Assembly: GCF_013912065.1 (NCBI RefSeq)
Contig: NZ_JACESA010000006.1
Location: 141,303 to 205,302 of the forward strand
Reading direction: 5' to 3'
DNA length: 64,000 bases
Source: Brevundimonas sp.
Lineage (GTDB): Bacteria; Pseudomonadota; Alphaproteobacteria; Caulobacterales; Caulobacteraceae
Shown here: positions 17,485 to 26,243 of the stretch, piece after piece
How positions within the stretch are numbered: position 1 is the first letter of the stretch
How the letters are laid out: every line of letters begins with the position of its first letter
Notes under the pieces: generated by a model
Database searches by the model: none
What the model was told of the DNA's origin: nothing
What the model saw: only the letters and a program-made list of their open reading frames with translations
Translations under genes and position numbers: made by a program

Positions 17485-18286
17485 CAAACTGCCTGCCCGC
17501 GTTCTCGCCGTGTCCAACCAGAAGGGCGGTGTGGGCAAGACCACGACGGCGATCAATCTGGGAACGGCTTTGGCCGCTATCGGCAAGCGCGTCCTGATCG
17601 TGGATATGGACCCCCAGGGCAATGCCTCGACGGGTCTGGGTGTTCCACGTGAAACACGCCGGGTCACCATCTATGATGTGGTTGTCGATCAGCGCTCGAT
17701 CGACGACGCCGCGGTGCAAACGACTGTTCCCGGCCTGTGGATCGTGCCGGCCGACGCCGATATGTCGGGCGTCGAGATCGAATTGAGCCAGGCGGATCGC
17801 CGCTCCTATCGTCTGCGCGACGCCTTGAGGACGCATGACGAAGGCCCTACCGCGTATGACTATGTGCTGATCGACTGTCCACCGTCGCTGAACCTGCTGA
17901 CGCTGAACGCCATGGCCGCCGCAGATGCGGTTCTGGTGCCCCTGCAATGCGAATTCTTCGCGTTGGAGGGCCTGAGCCAGCTGATGCGAACCATCGACAT
18001 GGTCAAGCAAAGCCTTAATCCCGCACTGGAAATTCAGGGCCTGGTCCTGACCATGTTTGATCGGCGCAGCGCCCTGTCGGGCCAGGTCGCCAATGACGTC
18101 CGCGCCCATTTTGGCGACAAGGTCTATGACAGCGTCATTCCCCGCAATGTCCGCGTCGCCGAGGCGCCTTCGTTCGGAAAGCCGGCGCTGATCTATGATC
18201 TCAAATGCGCCGGCAGCCAGGCCTATCTCCGCCTGGCGAAGGAAGTGGTGAAGCGGGAACGTCAACGGCTGAAGCTGGCGGCTTGA
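17465..18286 (+). CDS. parA: Chromosome-partitioning ATPase ParA
   Basis: The protein has the deviant Walker A motif KGGVGKTTTAINLG near residues 20-33, then VDMDPQGNASTGLG and YDYVLIDCPPSLNLLTLNAM (Walker B). It forms the nucleoid-bound gradient that moves ParB-parS complexes. GTG at 17465 is preferred because GGAG at 17453-17456 lies 8 bases upstream; GTG at 17456 is possible. A parS site at 17641-17656 is embedded in the coding sequence (GVPRETRR). Confidence 0.96.
   Translation: MPAPSTSKLPARVLAVSNQKGGVGKTTTAINLGTALAAIGKRVLIVDMDPQGNASTGLGVPRETRRVTIYDVVVDQRSIDDAAVQTTVPGLWIVPADADMSGVEIELSQADRRSYRLRDALRTHDEGPTAYDYVLIDCPPSLNLLTLNAMAAADAVLVPLQCEFFALEGLSQLMRTIDMVKQSLNPALEIQGLVLTMFDRRSALSGQVANDVRAHFGDKVYDSVIPRNVRVAEAPSFGKPALIYDLKCAGSQAYLRLAKEVVKRERQRLKLAA
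17641..17656. other. parS-like site 4, inside parA
   Basis: TGTTCCACGTGAAACA matches the consensus at 15 of 16 positions, with full symmetry except one base. It encodes part of ParA residues after STGLG. Confidence 0.85.
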
Positions 18287-18337
18287 TAGCGGTCGCTCAA
18301 GGCGGCCGATCCCTGGAAGAAGAAACGGAACAGTATC

Positions 18338-19219
18338 TTGGCTGAACGACAAAGAGGCCTGGGCCGCGGCCTGTCGGCCCTGATGGGCGAAAATGTGGAG
18401 GCGCCGACCGCAGCGGGGGCGACCCTGCCGTCGGGCGTGCAGACGGCGCCGATCGAAAGCCTGAAGCCCAATCCGGATCAACCGCGCAAGATCTTCACCC
18501 AGGAACATCTGGAAGAACTGACGGCGTCGATCCGCGACAAGGGGGTGCTTCAGCCCATTCTGGTGCGGTCGCAACCCGGCGAGGATGGGGTCTGGCAGAT
18601 CATCGCCGGTGAACGTCGCTGGCGCGCCGCCCAGGCCGCGCGTCTGACCGATGTGCCGATCGTCGTGCGTGAGATGGACGATGTCGAGGTATTCGAAGTC
18701 GCCATCATCGAGAATGTCCAGCGGGCGGATCTGAACCCTCTGGAAGAGGCCGACGCCTATCGCGTGCTGATGGAGCGGTTCGGGCGCACCCAGGACCAGG
18801 TCGCCGGCATTGTCGGCAAGAGCCGCAGCCATGTGGCCAATACCCTGCGCCTGCTGCAGTTGCCGGAGGAGGTGCTCTGGTACGTCCGTAACGGCAAGCT
18901 GACGGCTGGCCACGCCCGCGCCCTCGTGACCGCGCCCAACGCCCCGGCCTTGGCGGAACAGGCTTTTAACGAGGGACTGAACGTCCGCCAGGTCGAGGCC
19001 TTGGTTCGTCGCGCCGCCGAAGGTCCCAAGCCGGTCAAGGTCAAGCCGGCGACTGTAGGAGAGGGAGAGGCCGACGTCGCCGCTCTTCAGCAGGATCTCG
19101 CCGACGCTCTGGGCCTGAGCGTCCAGCTGAACGACAGGAACGGCAAGGGCGATCTGACCATCCGCTATGGGTCGCTGGAACAATTGGACGAGTTGTGCCG
19201 CCGCCTGATGCGGGGCTGA
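18338..19219 (+). CDS. parB: Chromosome-partitioning CTPase ParB
   Basis: The 293-residue protein begins RQRGLGRGLSALMGE, the ParA-stimulating N-terminus. It has the CTP-binding GERRWRAAQAA motif, ENVQRADLNPLEEA, and the parS-binding helix-turn-helix TQDQVAGIVGKSRSHVANTLRLL. The C-terminal dimerisation domain ends LTIRYGSLEQLDELCRRLM. ParB loads on parS and spreads as a CTP-dependent clamp. The start is TTG at 18338 with a purine-rich tract upstream. It follows parA by 51 bp. Confidence 0.96.
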   Translation: MAERQRGLGRGLSALMGENVEAPTAAGATLPSGVQTAPIESLKPNPDQPRKIFTQEHLEELTASIRDKGVLQPILVRSQPGEDGVWQIIAGERRWRAAQAARLTDVPIVVREMDDVEVFEVAIIENVQRADLNPLEEADAYRVLMERFGRTQDQVAGIVGKSRSHVANTLRLLQLPEEVLWYVRNGKLTAGHARALVTAPNAPALAEQAFNEGLNVRQVEALVRRAAEGPKPVKVKPATVGEGEADVAALQQDLADALGLSVQLNDRNGKGDLTIRYGSLEQLDELCRRLMRG

Positions 19220-19258
19220 GGCGCCAGACTCGTCCGGATGGGCGTGCTAGGGTATGGC

Positions 19259-19456
19259 ATGACCGACGAAACCACGCCCACGCCCACCGCCGCCGACAAG
19301 CTGAAACAGGCGCTCGCCGCCAAGAAGGCGCGAGCGGGGGGCGCCGGACACGGCTTTAACGCCCAGGCCGGCGCCCGGGCTGAGGAAAAGAGCGTCTCGG
19401 CCCGCAATGTCGCCATGGCCCAGCCCGCGTTCCGCAAGGCCTCAAAGCGGGGCTAG
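19259..19456 (+). CDS. Small basic hypothetical protein
   Basis: A 65-residue Ala/Lys-rich protein (TAADKLKQALAAKKARAGG near the start) lies 39 bp downstream of parB in the same direction. It has no transmembrane segment or cysteine and looks largely helical or disordered. I do not recognise a family. Codon use resembles the neighbours, which supports a real gene, but it could be spurious. Confidence 0.5.
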   Translation: MTDETTPTPTAADKLKQALAAKKARAGGAGHGFNAQAGARAEEKSVSARNVAMAQPAFRKASKRG

Positions 19457-19653
19457 CCCCGCCAAGGGGTGATGAGGGGAACGGCGGCCTGTCACGCCCG
19501 TTGTTGAACCCGCTGTCCTTCCAAGCTTCAGCGTCGCGATGAACAGGGCTTCATCGGAGCGCCGGAATATGGTCAGGCTGACGTCATTTCGACGCCAAGC
19601 TGGCCGGGCATGACGGCAGGATCGCTGACCATCCCGACCGGGAGACTGAACAC

Positions 19654-20343
19654 ATGACTGAACGCGCCATCTCCAGGGCCCAGGCCCTCGCCCCCGTCGA
19701 ACTCCAACGCCGCCAGCTGTTGCTGGGGGCGGGTCTTGTGACCGGGTTTGCGGCCCTGGGCGTCTTTGATGTCGCCGAGGCCCAGGCGAATTTGTCGGCT
19801 GAAGACCGCGCCGTGGTCCAGCAGGCCCAGGCCTATCTCCAGGCCCTGACCTCGGCTCAGGGAAGCTTCGTCGAGACCGGGCCGGGCGGGCAACGCCGCG
19901 AGGGCCGGTTCTATCTGCAGCGTCCAGGCAAGATGCGGTTCGAATACACCAATCCGGCCGGGCTCCTGGTCGTGTCGGACGGCTACAACGTCAAACGCTA
20001 TGACCCGCGTTTGAAGAATTTCCAGCAGGTGCCGCTGGGCCGCACGCCGCTGTCGACCTTCCTGGCGCGAAACGTGCGGCTGGATCAGGGTGTCCGCATC
20101 GATCGGGTGACGCGGATGGATTCCGGCGCCTTCGCCATCACAGCGCGCGACGCCGGCCGACCCAACGACGGCACGGTCGTCCTAGCCTTCGCCGGCAGTC
20201 CGATGCGTCTGCACGAATGGACGATCACGGACGCCCAGGGGGCGCGGACGCGGACCCAGTTGACCAGTCTGCAGCCGGCCTCGGGCTTGTCGGCCAGCCT
20301 GTTCCAGCTGCGAGACCCGACCCGTCGCCCCGGCCGTAACTAG
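19654..20343 (+). CDS. lolA: LolA family outer-membrane lipoprotein carrier protein
   Basis: The 229-residue protein has an N-terminal RRQLLLGAGLVTGFAALG signal-like segment with an RR pair (possibly Tat), ending near AEAQA. The mature part has the LolA features AYLQALTSAQGSFVETGPGG, GRFYLQRPGKMRFEYTNP and VVSDGYNVKRYDP. LolA shuttles lipoproteins from LolCDE across the periplasm to the outer membrane. Located upstream of xthA; in many Alphaproteobacteria lolA lies between ftsK and xthA, but here ftsK is some 15 kb away. Confidence 0.93.
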   Translation: MTERAISRAQALAPVELQRRQLLLGAGLVTGFAALGVFDVAEAQANLSAEDRAVVQQAQAYLQALTSAQGSFVETGPGGQRREGRFYLQRPGKMRFEYTNPAGLLVVSDGYNVKRYDPRLKNFQQVPLGRTPLSTFLARNVRLDQGVRIDRVTRMDSGAFAITARDAGRPNDGTVVLAFAGSPMRLHEWTITDAQGARTRTQLTSLQPASGLSASLFQLRDPTRRPGRN

Positions 20344-20445
20344 CTCGGAACTCATGGACCGCCGTTATCCATCCGTTGCCGGATAATCACGTCCAAACGG
20401 TAAATATGACAATTTGACCTTTTCTACCGATCGTGACATCTAAAG

Positions 20446-20551
20446 CACAGGACGGCGGCGGCCGTCCTACCGCTCGGATTTATCCCCCTCCCGGCGGCGA
20501 GAGAGACGATCAACTTCCATAAGCCCGGCCCGTAGCGGCCGGGCCTTTTTT
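20446..20551 (+). ncRNA. Candidate small RNA with C-rich loop and terminator
   Basis: Between lolA and xthA a TTGACC element (20414-20419) and a CTAAAGC element (20440-20446) could form a promoter. Downstream come a hairpin GGACGGC/GCCGTCC (20450-20467), a region with CCCCCTCCC (20484-20492) that can be looped between CCGC and GCGG, and a strong terminator (20523-20551). The C-rich stretch is complementary to Shine-Dalgarno sequences, a design seen in several alphaproteobacterial small RNAs. No ORF fits. It could instead be an attenuated xthA leader. Confidence 0.45.
20523..20551 (+). terminator. Rho-independent terminator upstream of xthA
   Basis: Perfect arms GCCCGGCC and GGCCGGGC flank a 6-base loop and are followed by CTTTTTT. 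It lies 28 bp before the xthA start, so it must end an upstream transcript (lolA or a small RNA). Confidence 0.9.
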
Positions 20552-20579
20552 ATGGGGCGAGGCCTGCTAAAGCGGGGCC

Positions 20580-21377
20580 ATGACAATTCGCCTCGCCACC
20601 TGGAACATCAACTCCGTCCGCCTGAGAATCGACCAGGTGGCGCGGTTCGTCGACGAACGCGCGCCCGACGTCCTGCTGCTGCAGGAGATCAAATGCACGA
20701 CGGACCAGTTTCCGCGCAACGCCTTCGAAGAGATGGGCATGCCGCACCTGCGGGTGGCGGGCCAGAAGGGATGGCACGGGGTGGCCATCGCCTCGCGTCT
20801 GCCGCTGGAGGACAGCGACACCATCCAGGTCTGCAAGCTGGGCCACGCCCGCTGCGCTTCGGCTAAGGTCGCGGGGATCGACGTGCAGAACTTCTATATT
20901 CCCGCCGGCGGAGACATTCCCGATCGCGCGCTGAATCCGAAATTCGATCACAAGATGGATTTCTATGAACAGCTGACCGCCCTCGTGGCCGGTGAGGACC
21001 GGGCCCGTCCCCGGGTGATGGCCGGGGATTTCAACATCGCGCCGGGCGAGGGCGACGTCTTCAACCATCGCTACATGTCCAAGATCGTCAGCCATACGCC
21101 GATCGAGGTCGAGACCCTGAATAGGCTTCAGGAGACGGGCGGCTTCGCCGACGTGCTGCGCGACCGCTTCCCCGAGCCGCAGAAACTGGCCAGCTGGTGG
21201 AGCTATCGCGCCGCGGATTTCCGCAAGTCCAATCGCGGCCTGCGCCTGGACCATATCTGGACCTCGCCGGGCCTGACGACGGCCGTGGTCAAGGACACCG
21301 CCCGCATCCACGACGACGTCCGCGAATGGGACCGCCCGTCGGACCATGCCCCGGTGACGGTGGACCTGGACGTCTGA
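20580..21377 (+). CDS. xthA: Exodeoxyribonuclease III
   Basis: The 265-residue enzyme begins IRLATWNINSVRLRIDQV and has LLQEIKCTTDQFP (metal-binding Glu near residue 37), AGDFNIAPGEGDV and the C-terminal GLRLDHIW and PSDHAPV motifs of the EEP superfamily. It is an AP endonuclease and 3'-5' exonuclease for base-excision repair. No clear ribosome site precedes the ATG, just after the upstream terminator. Confidence 0.95.
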   Translation: MTIRLATWNINSVRLRIDQVARFVDERAPDVLLLQEIKCTTDQFPRNAFEEMGMPHLRVAGQKGWHGVAIASRLPLEDSDTIQVCKLGHARCASAKVAGIDVQNFYIPAGGDIPDRALNPKFDHKMDFYEQLTALVAGEDRARPRVMAGDFNIAPGEGDVFNHRYMSKIVSHTPIEVETLNRLQETGGFADVLRDRFPEPQKLASWWSYRAADFRKSNRGLRLDHIWTSPGLTTAVVKDTARIHDDVREWDRPSDHAPVTVDLDV

Positions 21378-21397
21378 GCCCCACCAAACTCCATGAA

Positions 21398-21427
21398 AAA
21401 GGCGGCGAACCGGGGTTCGCCGCCTTT
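21398..21427. terminator. Bidirectional terminator between xthA and TonB receptor
   Basis: Perfect 13-bp arms AAAGGCGGCGAAC and GTTCGCCGCCTTT flank the loop CGGG, with A- and T-runs on the two sides. It separates two convergent genes. Confidence 0.9.
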
Positions 21428-21448
21428 CCTGTCTCTACTCCATCCTGA

Positions 21449-24391
21449 TTAGAAGTTCTTCTTCAGGCTGACGAAGACATAGCGTCCGAGGGCGTCATAG
21501 AGGGCCGGATAGGTGTTGCCGTTGGCGCCCGAGGGCGAAACCGGCGGATCGCTGTCCAGCACGTTGTTGACCCCGACGCGGGCCTCGAGCGTGTCGTTGA
21601 CCTGCCAGGTCGCGCCGAGATCGAAGTAGTTCATGGCGTCAAAGGTCGAATCCAGCTCCCCCTCGACCTTTCCGGTCAGGCTCGAGCCGAAATCGACCGA
21701 GCCGATGTGACGCCAGGTTCCGCTCAGGTCGACCGTCCAGGGCGTGCGCCACGTGATCTGGGCGCGGTGACGCCATTCCGGGTTGGGCGAACCGCACTGA
21801 TCCGAGCCGTAGTAGCCGACGCAGTCATAGACCGAGCTGGCCGTCTGGGTCCCGGTGTCGGTTTCCAGGGTCTCCAGCCAGGTGCCGGTGAAGGCGAGGC
21901 GGATCGAGCCCACAGCGGGCAGACGGACATCGGCCAAATCGAAGCCGTAGTTGGCGTTGACGTCGACGCCACTGGTCTTGAGGCCGCCGATATTGATCGA
22001 CAGGTTCTCCACATAGCCGTCGCCGAGCCACAGGGCGCCGGTATCGGCGTCGCGATTGATGCGCGCGCAGGCCGCCGCGTCATTGTCGTCGTAGCAGAGC
22101 GCCAGGGTGTTGGCGGCGCCGACCGTCGAGATCAGATCGTCGACGCTGATGTTGAAATAGTCGACCGAGATATTGAACCCGGGAAGGAAGCCGGGCGTGT
22201 AGACCGCGCCAAGGGTGAAGGTCTTCGCCGTTTCCGGATTCAGATCCTCGTTTCCGCCGGTCAGCTGATTGTACTGGCCCGCGGAATTATCGACTACAGA
22301 GCTGCCGTAATCGTCAGCCGACATGCCGGTCGCGACGCATTGCGCCAAGGTGGCGGTCATGGCCTCGCCGCAGGGATCCGCGTCCAGATCGAAGAGACCG
22401 AGGCCCTGGGCCGAGTAGAGCTCCAGAACATTGGGCGCCCGAACCGCTTCCGAATAGCTGGTCCGGAGACGCAGGTCCTGGACCGGCGCATAGTCGAAGC
22501 CGACCGTGTAGGTGTCGGTCGACAGGCTGGAATATTCCGAGCGGCGATAGGCGGCGTTCAGCGAGGCGGAATAGATGCCCGGCAGGTTGTCGATCAGCGG
22601 AACCTGGACCTCGCCGAAGATGTCGATGACGTCGCTGGAGCCGCTGACGCCGATCGTCGGGCCGCCCTGACCGGCGCCGTCGCCCGAGGCGAAGGCGGCG
22701 TCGGTGGTGGAGGTGAGGGCGTCGCGGCGGTATTCAGCGCCGAAGGCCACCTGAACGCCACCATCCGCATAGGGCGATCTGACGCCATACTGACCGAGGT
22801 CGCCGGTCATCGCCGCCGTCAGCACCTGCTGGGTGGTCTCGCCGGTCTGAACCAGCGGAATCTGCAGATAATCCAGCGCCTCCTGCGTCACGCCGCCTTC
22901 GGAAAAGATATCGTAAGGCACGCAGTTGGGATCGGTGCCGTCGACGACGGAGCGGCAGGTCGCGACGCCGTCGACACTGACGACGTCCAGGGCTCGGGTC
23001 AGGCGGGTGACGGAGAAGTCATTGGTATAGACCCGCGACAGGCGGACCTTGGAGAACTGGCCTGTGACGTCGTAGTCCCAACCGTTCGAGATCTCGCCGC
23101 GCACACCCCCGACGGCGCGGTAGGATTCGTAGTTGAGGACGTCCTGACGGCCGCCGCCTTCGACGTTTCTTCGACCGATGAGCAGCGAAACGCTGTCGCC
23201 CGCGGCGATATTGGCGGCGGTGCAGCCGATCGTCGTCGCCTGCTGGGCCGACATCAGTGGATTGTCGCAGTTGATCGTCGACGTATTGAAGAAATCGCCG
23301 GACGGCGCGATCTGGGCCACCGACGAATAGTCGGTGAACATCAGTTGAGCATAGGCTTCGGCGTGATCATTGATCTGATAATGTCCGAAGGCGCCGAACG
23401 TATATCGTTCGTCCGGACGTTGGTAATAGTTCATCGGACCGTAGTTGTAGGCGTTCTCGGATGCCGAATACGGGACAAAGGTCTGGTTCTCGCCGAGGGT
23501 GTAGCTGCCGGTCGAGGCGATGAAACGTCCCGGATAGGAGGTGCTGGAGCCGCCGCAGTCGTAGGTGTCTCCCGAACTCGGCGCAGTGATGGTGCAGGCT
23601 GAATAGTCACGGTTGGCCTGAAGCACGGCGTTGTTGCTCCGATAGCCGGCGTAGGCCGTCAGATTCCCTCGACCGTCAGGAGAGGACACGCCCATGGTCA
23701 GGGTGACGTCGCGGCTTTCGCCGTCGATGACATTGTCGTTGGGGAGCTGGAACTGGGACGCATTGGTTTCCGCCCGCGCGGCGATGGCCTCGCGGATGTT
23801 TCCGACGCCGTCATAGTCGTTATTGTGCTGGTAGAAGCCGTATTTGGCGTCCAGCTGGATGCCTTCGAAGTCCTTCTTCATGATGAAATTGACCACGCCG
23901 GCGACGGCGTCGGAGCCGTAAACGGCGGACGCGCCGCCGGTCAGGACTTCGATTCGCTCGACGAGGGAGCCGGGAATCTGGTTGAGATCCGCCGCGATGT
24001 CATTCGGCGACCCATAGCCCATCCGACGACCGTCGATCAGGACGAGGGTGCGCGAGGCCCCAAGATTTCGCAGCGAAACGGTCGCGGTGCCCGAGGCGCC
24101 GTTGGAGACGGTCGAGTTCTGCGAGGCGAAGGCCTGGGGCAGCTGGGTGACCATGTCCTCGATGCGCGACACCCCTGAGGCCGCGATGTCTTCGGATGTC
24201 ACCTGGGTCACCGGGCTGGTCGTCGTCAGGTTCGCCTGGCGAATACGTGATCCGGTCACCACGATCTCGCTGACGTCCGTGCCGACTGGAGGGGTGGCCT
24301 CCTGTGCAATCACCGGCGTCGCCCCGATCATTATGGCGCCGAACAAGATGCTGCTGGTCAGCAACTTTTGACGGATGGAATGAATTTTCAA
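21449..24391 (-). CDS. TonB-dependent receptor
   Basis: The product of about 980 residues has a signal peptide ending near TPVIAQ, a TonB-box/plug start VSEIVVTGSRIRQANL, the plug motifs LRNLGASRTLVLIDGRRM and VLTGGASAVYGSDAVAGVVNFI, and the C-terminal outer-membrane strand LGRYVFVSLKKNF ending in Phe. This subclass (plug with GSRIR and 'IDGRR') imports nutrients of unknown identity in Caulobacterales and sphingomonads. Start: TTG at 24391 follows GGGGG by 6 bases; a TTG at 24403 adds four residues. No partner transporter is adjacent. Confidence 0.93.
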   Translation of the reverse strand: MKIHSIRQKLLTSSILFGAIMIGATPVIAQEATPPVGTDVSEIVVTGSRIRQANLTTTSPVTQVTSEDIAASGVSRIEDMVTQLPQAFASQNSTVSNGASGTATVSLRNLGASRTLVLIDGRRMGYGSPNDIAADLNQIPGSLVERIEVLTGGASAVYGSDAVAGVVNFIMKKDFEGIQLDAKYGFYQHNNDYDGVGNIREAIAARAETNASQFQLPNDNVIDGESRDVTLTMGVSSPDGRGNLTAYAGYRSNNAVLQANRDYSACTITAPSSGDTYDCGGSSTSYPGRFIASTGSYTLGENQTFVPYSASENAYNYGPMNYYQRPDERYTFGAFGHYQINDHAEAYAQLMFTDYSSVAQIAPSGDFFNTSTINCDNPLMSAQQATTIGCTAANIAAGDSVSLLIGRRNVEGGGRQDVLNYESYRAVGGVRGEISNGWDYDVTGQFSKVRLSRVYTNDFSVTRLTRALDVVSVDGVATCRSVVDGTDPNCVPYDIFSEGGVTQEALDYLQIPLVQTGETTQQVLTAAMTGDLGQYGVRSPYADGGVQVAFGAEYRRDALTSTTDAAFASGDGAGQGGPTIGVSGSSDVIDIFGEVQVPLIDNLPGIYSASLNAAYRRSEYSSLSTDTYTVGFDYAPVQDLRLRTSYSEAVRAPNVLELYSAQGLGLFDLDADPCGEAMTATLAQCVATGMSADDYGSSVVDNSAGQYNQLTGGNEDLNPETAKTFTLGAVYTPGFLPGFNISVDYFNISVDDLISTVGAANTLALCYDDNDAAACARINRDADTGALWLGDGYVENLSINIGGLKTSGVDVNANYGFDLADVRLPAVGSIRLAFTGTWLETLETDTGTQTASSVYDCVGYYGSDQCGSPNPEWRHRAQITWRTPWTVDLSGTWRHIGSVDFGSSLTGKVEGELDSTFDAMNYFDLGATWQVNDTLEARVGVNNVLDSDPPVSPSGANGNTYPALYDALGRYVFVSLKKNF

Positions 24392-24713
24392 TGGAACCCC
24401 CAAAAATCAGGACAAATCCACCGTCAACCAATCACAATGTATCTAGGCTGATACAATGTATATCTTAGTTGCAATACACTATATCAAATTAGACATATTC
24501 AGCATTGACGCCGGCTGCCGACAGGGTTATTCTAAACAAACGCTCATGCATCATAAAACGCAGTGAGTGCGCTCATTATACATTCACATGTCATATTAAG
24601 GTCACGCTTCTGCCTTCGATCCCAAGTCGAGACGAAGAGATGTGTGCGGGTTCGGCTGGGAGACGTAAGATCGAGCAGAGCGCGTCGTCACTCTGCGCCG
24701 CGGGACGTGCGCC
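24392..24713. promoter_or_regulatory. AT-rich upstream region of the TonB receptor with repeated ACAATGTAT
   Basis: This 322-bp gene-free stretch is much more AT-rich than its surroundings between about 24410 and 24600. ACAATGTAT occurs at 24434-24442 and 24453-24461, 19 bp apart; the second copy lies in the perfect 11-bp palindrome ATACA-A-TGTAT (24451-24461). An imperfect TGAG...CTCA element is near 24562-24575. The arrangement suggests regulator binding over the receptor promoter. No protein gene is apparent. Confidence 0.5.
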
Positions 24714-26183
24714 TCAGTAGATAGGCACGGGGCGCGTGGGCTTCGTCACTGCCGGCTTGCCGCCCCGCGTCAGCCTGTGCGCCGCCCTTGCCAGCCGTTC
24801 GACCGCTTCGTCGAGCACGGGTTCGGGCAGGGTGTAAGGCAGGCGCAGGCGGCGTTCGAAGGCCCCGTCGACGCCGAAGCGGGGGCCCGCGGCCAGTCTT
24901 AGCCCTTCGGTCTCGGCCAGAACGGTCAGGGCCGAACTGATCGGCGCGGGCAGATGCGCCCACAGCGACAAGCCCCCAGCCGCGCGTGGACAGATCCAGT
25001 CCGGCAGGCGTTCGGCCAGGTGCGCGCGCAGATGATCGCGCCGCGCCCGCAGCAGGGGCCGGCGCGCCGCCAGGGCTTGGCCGCCGTCGTTCAGCAGTTC
25101 GACCGCCGCCAGCTGTTCCAGGATCGGGGTTCCGAGGTCGAAACTGGCGCGGCTCTGGGCCAGACGCTGGATCACGGCGCGGTCGGCGCGGATCCAGCCG
25201 ATCCGCAGTCCTCCCCAGACGCTCTTGGACATGGAGCCCAGCCGCACGATGCGTGGGGCGTCGACGGCGGAGGCGGTCAGGGCGGGCGGGCCGCTGAGGG
25301 TCAGTTCGACCAGGGTCTCGTCCAGCACCAGCAGGGTCTGCGACCCCTTGAGCGCGGCCAGCAGACGCAGGCGATCGGCGGCCCGCATCATCCGGCCGGT
25401 CGGATTGTTGTGGTCCAGGACCAGATAGGCCATGGGAGCCCCGCTGTCGCGACAGGCGGAGGCGAGACCCTCGACGTCCCAACCCTCGTCGCCTGGACCG
25501 TCTGGCAGGGCGACCGGAGCGGGACGGGCGCCTGCGGCCAGGATGGCGTCAATCGCCTGCGGATAGGTGGGGTGGTCGAACACCACCGCCTCGCCGGGCC
25601 GCACCGTCAGCCGCAGCAGATGGACCAGGCCGTTGTGCGCCCCGTGGGTGATCAGGATCTGACCCGGCGAGGTGGGCAGGCCGCGACGCCGATATCCGGC
25701 GGCCACCGCCTCGCGCAGTTCCTCCAACCCGGCCGTCTCATAGCCGTGGCCGGGCAGGTTCGCCGGCAGCCGCTCCAGCGCGCGGACATAGGCGGCGTGG
25801 ACATTGGGATCGGCGGGCAGGACGGCGGCGGTCAGATCGATCATGCCAGGCCCGGCGGACTCAGAGCGCGGCGATTCCTCCGTCGTCGCGCGAGCCCTGG
25901 GCGCGGCTGGCAGTCGGGTGCGCGCCGCCTCGCCCGGCCCCCCGTCCAGAAAGCCGTCATCCCGAAGTCTGCCGTAGGCGGCAGAGACGGTCGTACGGCT
26001 CAAACCCAGCGCCCGCGCCACTTCGCGCTCGCCTGGCAGCTTGGCCGCCAAGGGAAGTCGTCCGTCCAGGATCAACAGTCGTACCGCGCCAGCCAGTTGG
26101 CGATAGGCCGCGCCGCTGCCGGGGGTGCGCCAGGCGCCGAGATGCCGGATCAGGGTGGCGGGACCGAGGGCGCGGGGCGACAT
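24714..26183 (-). CDS. MocR/PdxR-type GntR regulator with aminotransferase domain (YczR-like)
   Basis: The 489-residue protein has an N-terminal GntR winged helix (YRQLAGAVRLLILDGRLPL...LPGEREVARALGLSRTTV) and a fold-type I aminotransferase domain with LVLDHNNPTGRMM, and RLGSMSKSVWGGLRIGW, whose Lys should bind pyridoxal phosphate. It is divergent from a YczE-family membrane protein, the pairing that defines the YczR branch of MocR regulators. ATG at 26183 is chosen; an in-frame ATG at 26234 would lie beyond the shared promoter. Function inferred: PLP- or aminoadduct-responsive control of the neighbour. Confidence 0.88.
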   Translation of the reverse strand: MSPRALGPATLIRHLGAWRTPGSGAAYRQLAGAVRLLILDGRLPLAAKLPGEREVARALGLSRTTVSAAYGRLRDDGFLDGGPGEAARTRLPAAPRARATTEESPRSESAGPGMIDLTAAVLPADPNVHAAYVRALERLPANLPGHGYETAGLEELREAVAAGYRRRGLPTSPGQILITHGAHNGLVHLLRLTVRPGEAVVFDHPTYPQAIDAILAAGARPAPVALPDGPGDEGWDVEGLASACRDSGAPMAYLVLDHNNPTGRMMRAADRLRLLAALKGSQTLLVLDETLVELTLSGPPALTASAVDAPRIVRLGSMSKSVWGGLRIGWIRADRAVIQRLAQSRASFDLGTPILEQLAAVELLNDGGQALAARRPLLRARRDHLRAHLAERLPDWICPRAAGGLSLWAHLPAPISSALTVLAETEGLRLAAGPRFGVDGAFERRLRLPYTLPEPVLDEAVERLARAAHRLTRGGKPAVTKPTRPVPIY

Positions 26184-26218
26184 GGGGCCAGAATGGCATA
26201 ACTGGCCCTTTTTTTCAA

Positions 26219-26231
26219 AGCCGGTTTGGCT
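26219..26231. promoter_or_regulatory. Inverted repeat in the MocR-YczE divergent promoter
   Basis: AGCC-N5-GGCT lies in the 60-bp gap between the two divergent starts, and TGGC/GGCC elements occur nearby at 26193-26207. It is a plausible MocR operator by position only. Confidence 0.3.
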
Positions 26232-26243
26232 CAAATCGGTCGA

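Noticed and set aside
17258-19183. 641-codon minus-strand ORF across parA and parB
   Set aside because: Covers two well-defined genes in antisense and has no domain.
20347-20377. GGAAC and CGTT elements as a general-stress sigma promoter
   Set aside because: Spacings of 11 and 22 bp do not fit the expected 16-18 bp.
20446-20551. Naming the candidate small RNA as Caulobacter GsrN
   Set aside because: Only the C-rich loop is shared in design; I could not verify sequence or locus equivalence.
21707-23602. Plus-strand ORF opposite the TonB receptor
   Set aside because: Low-complexity antisense translation; receptor motifs lie on the other strand.
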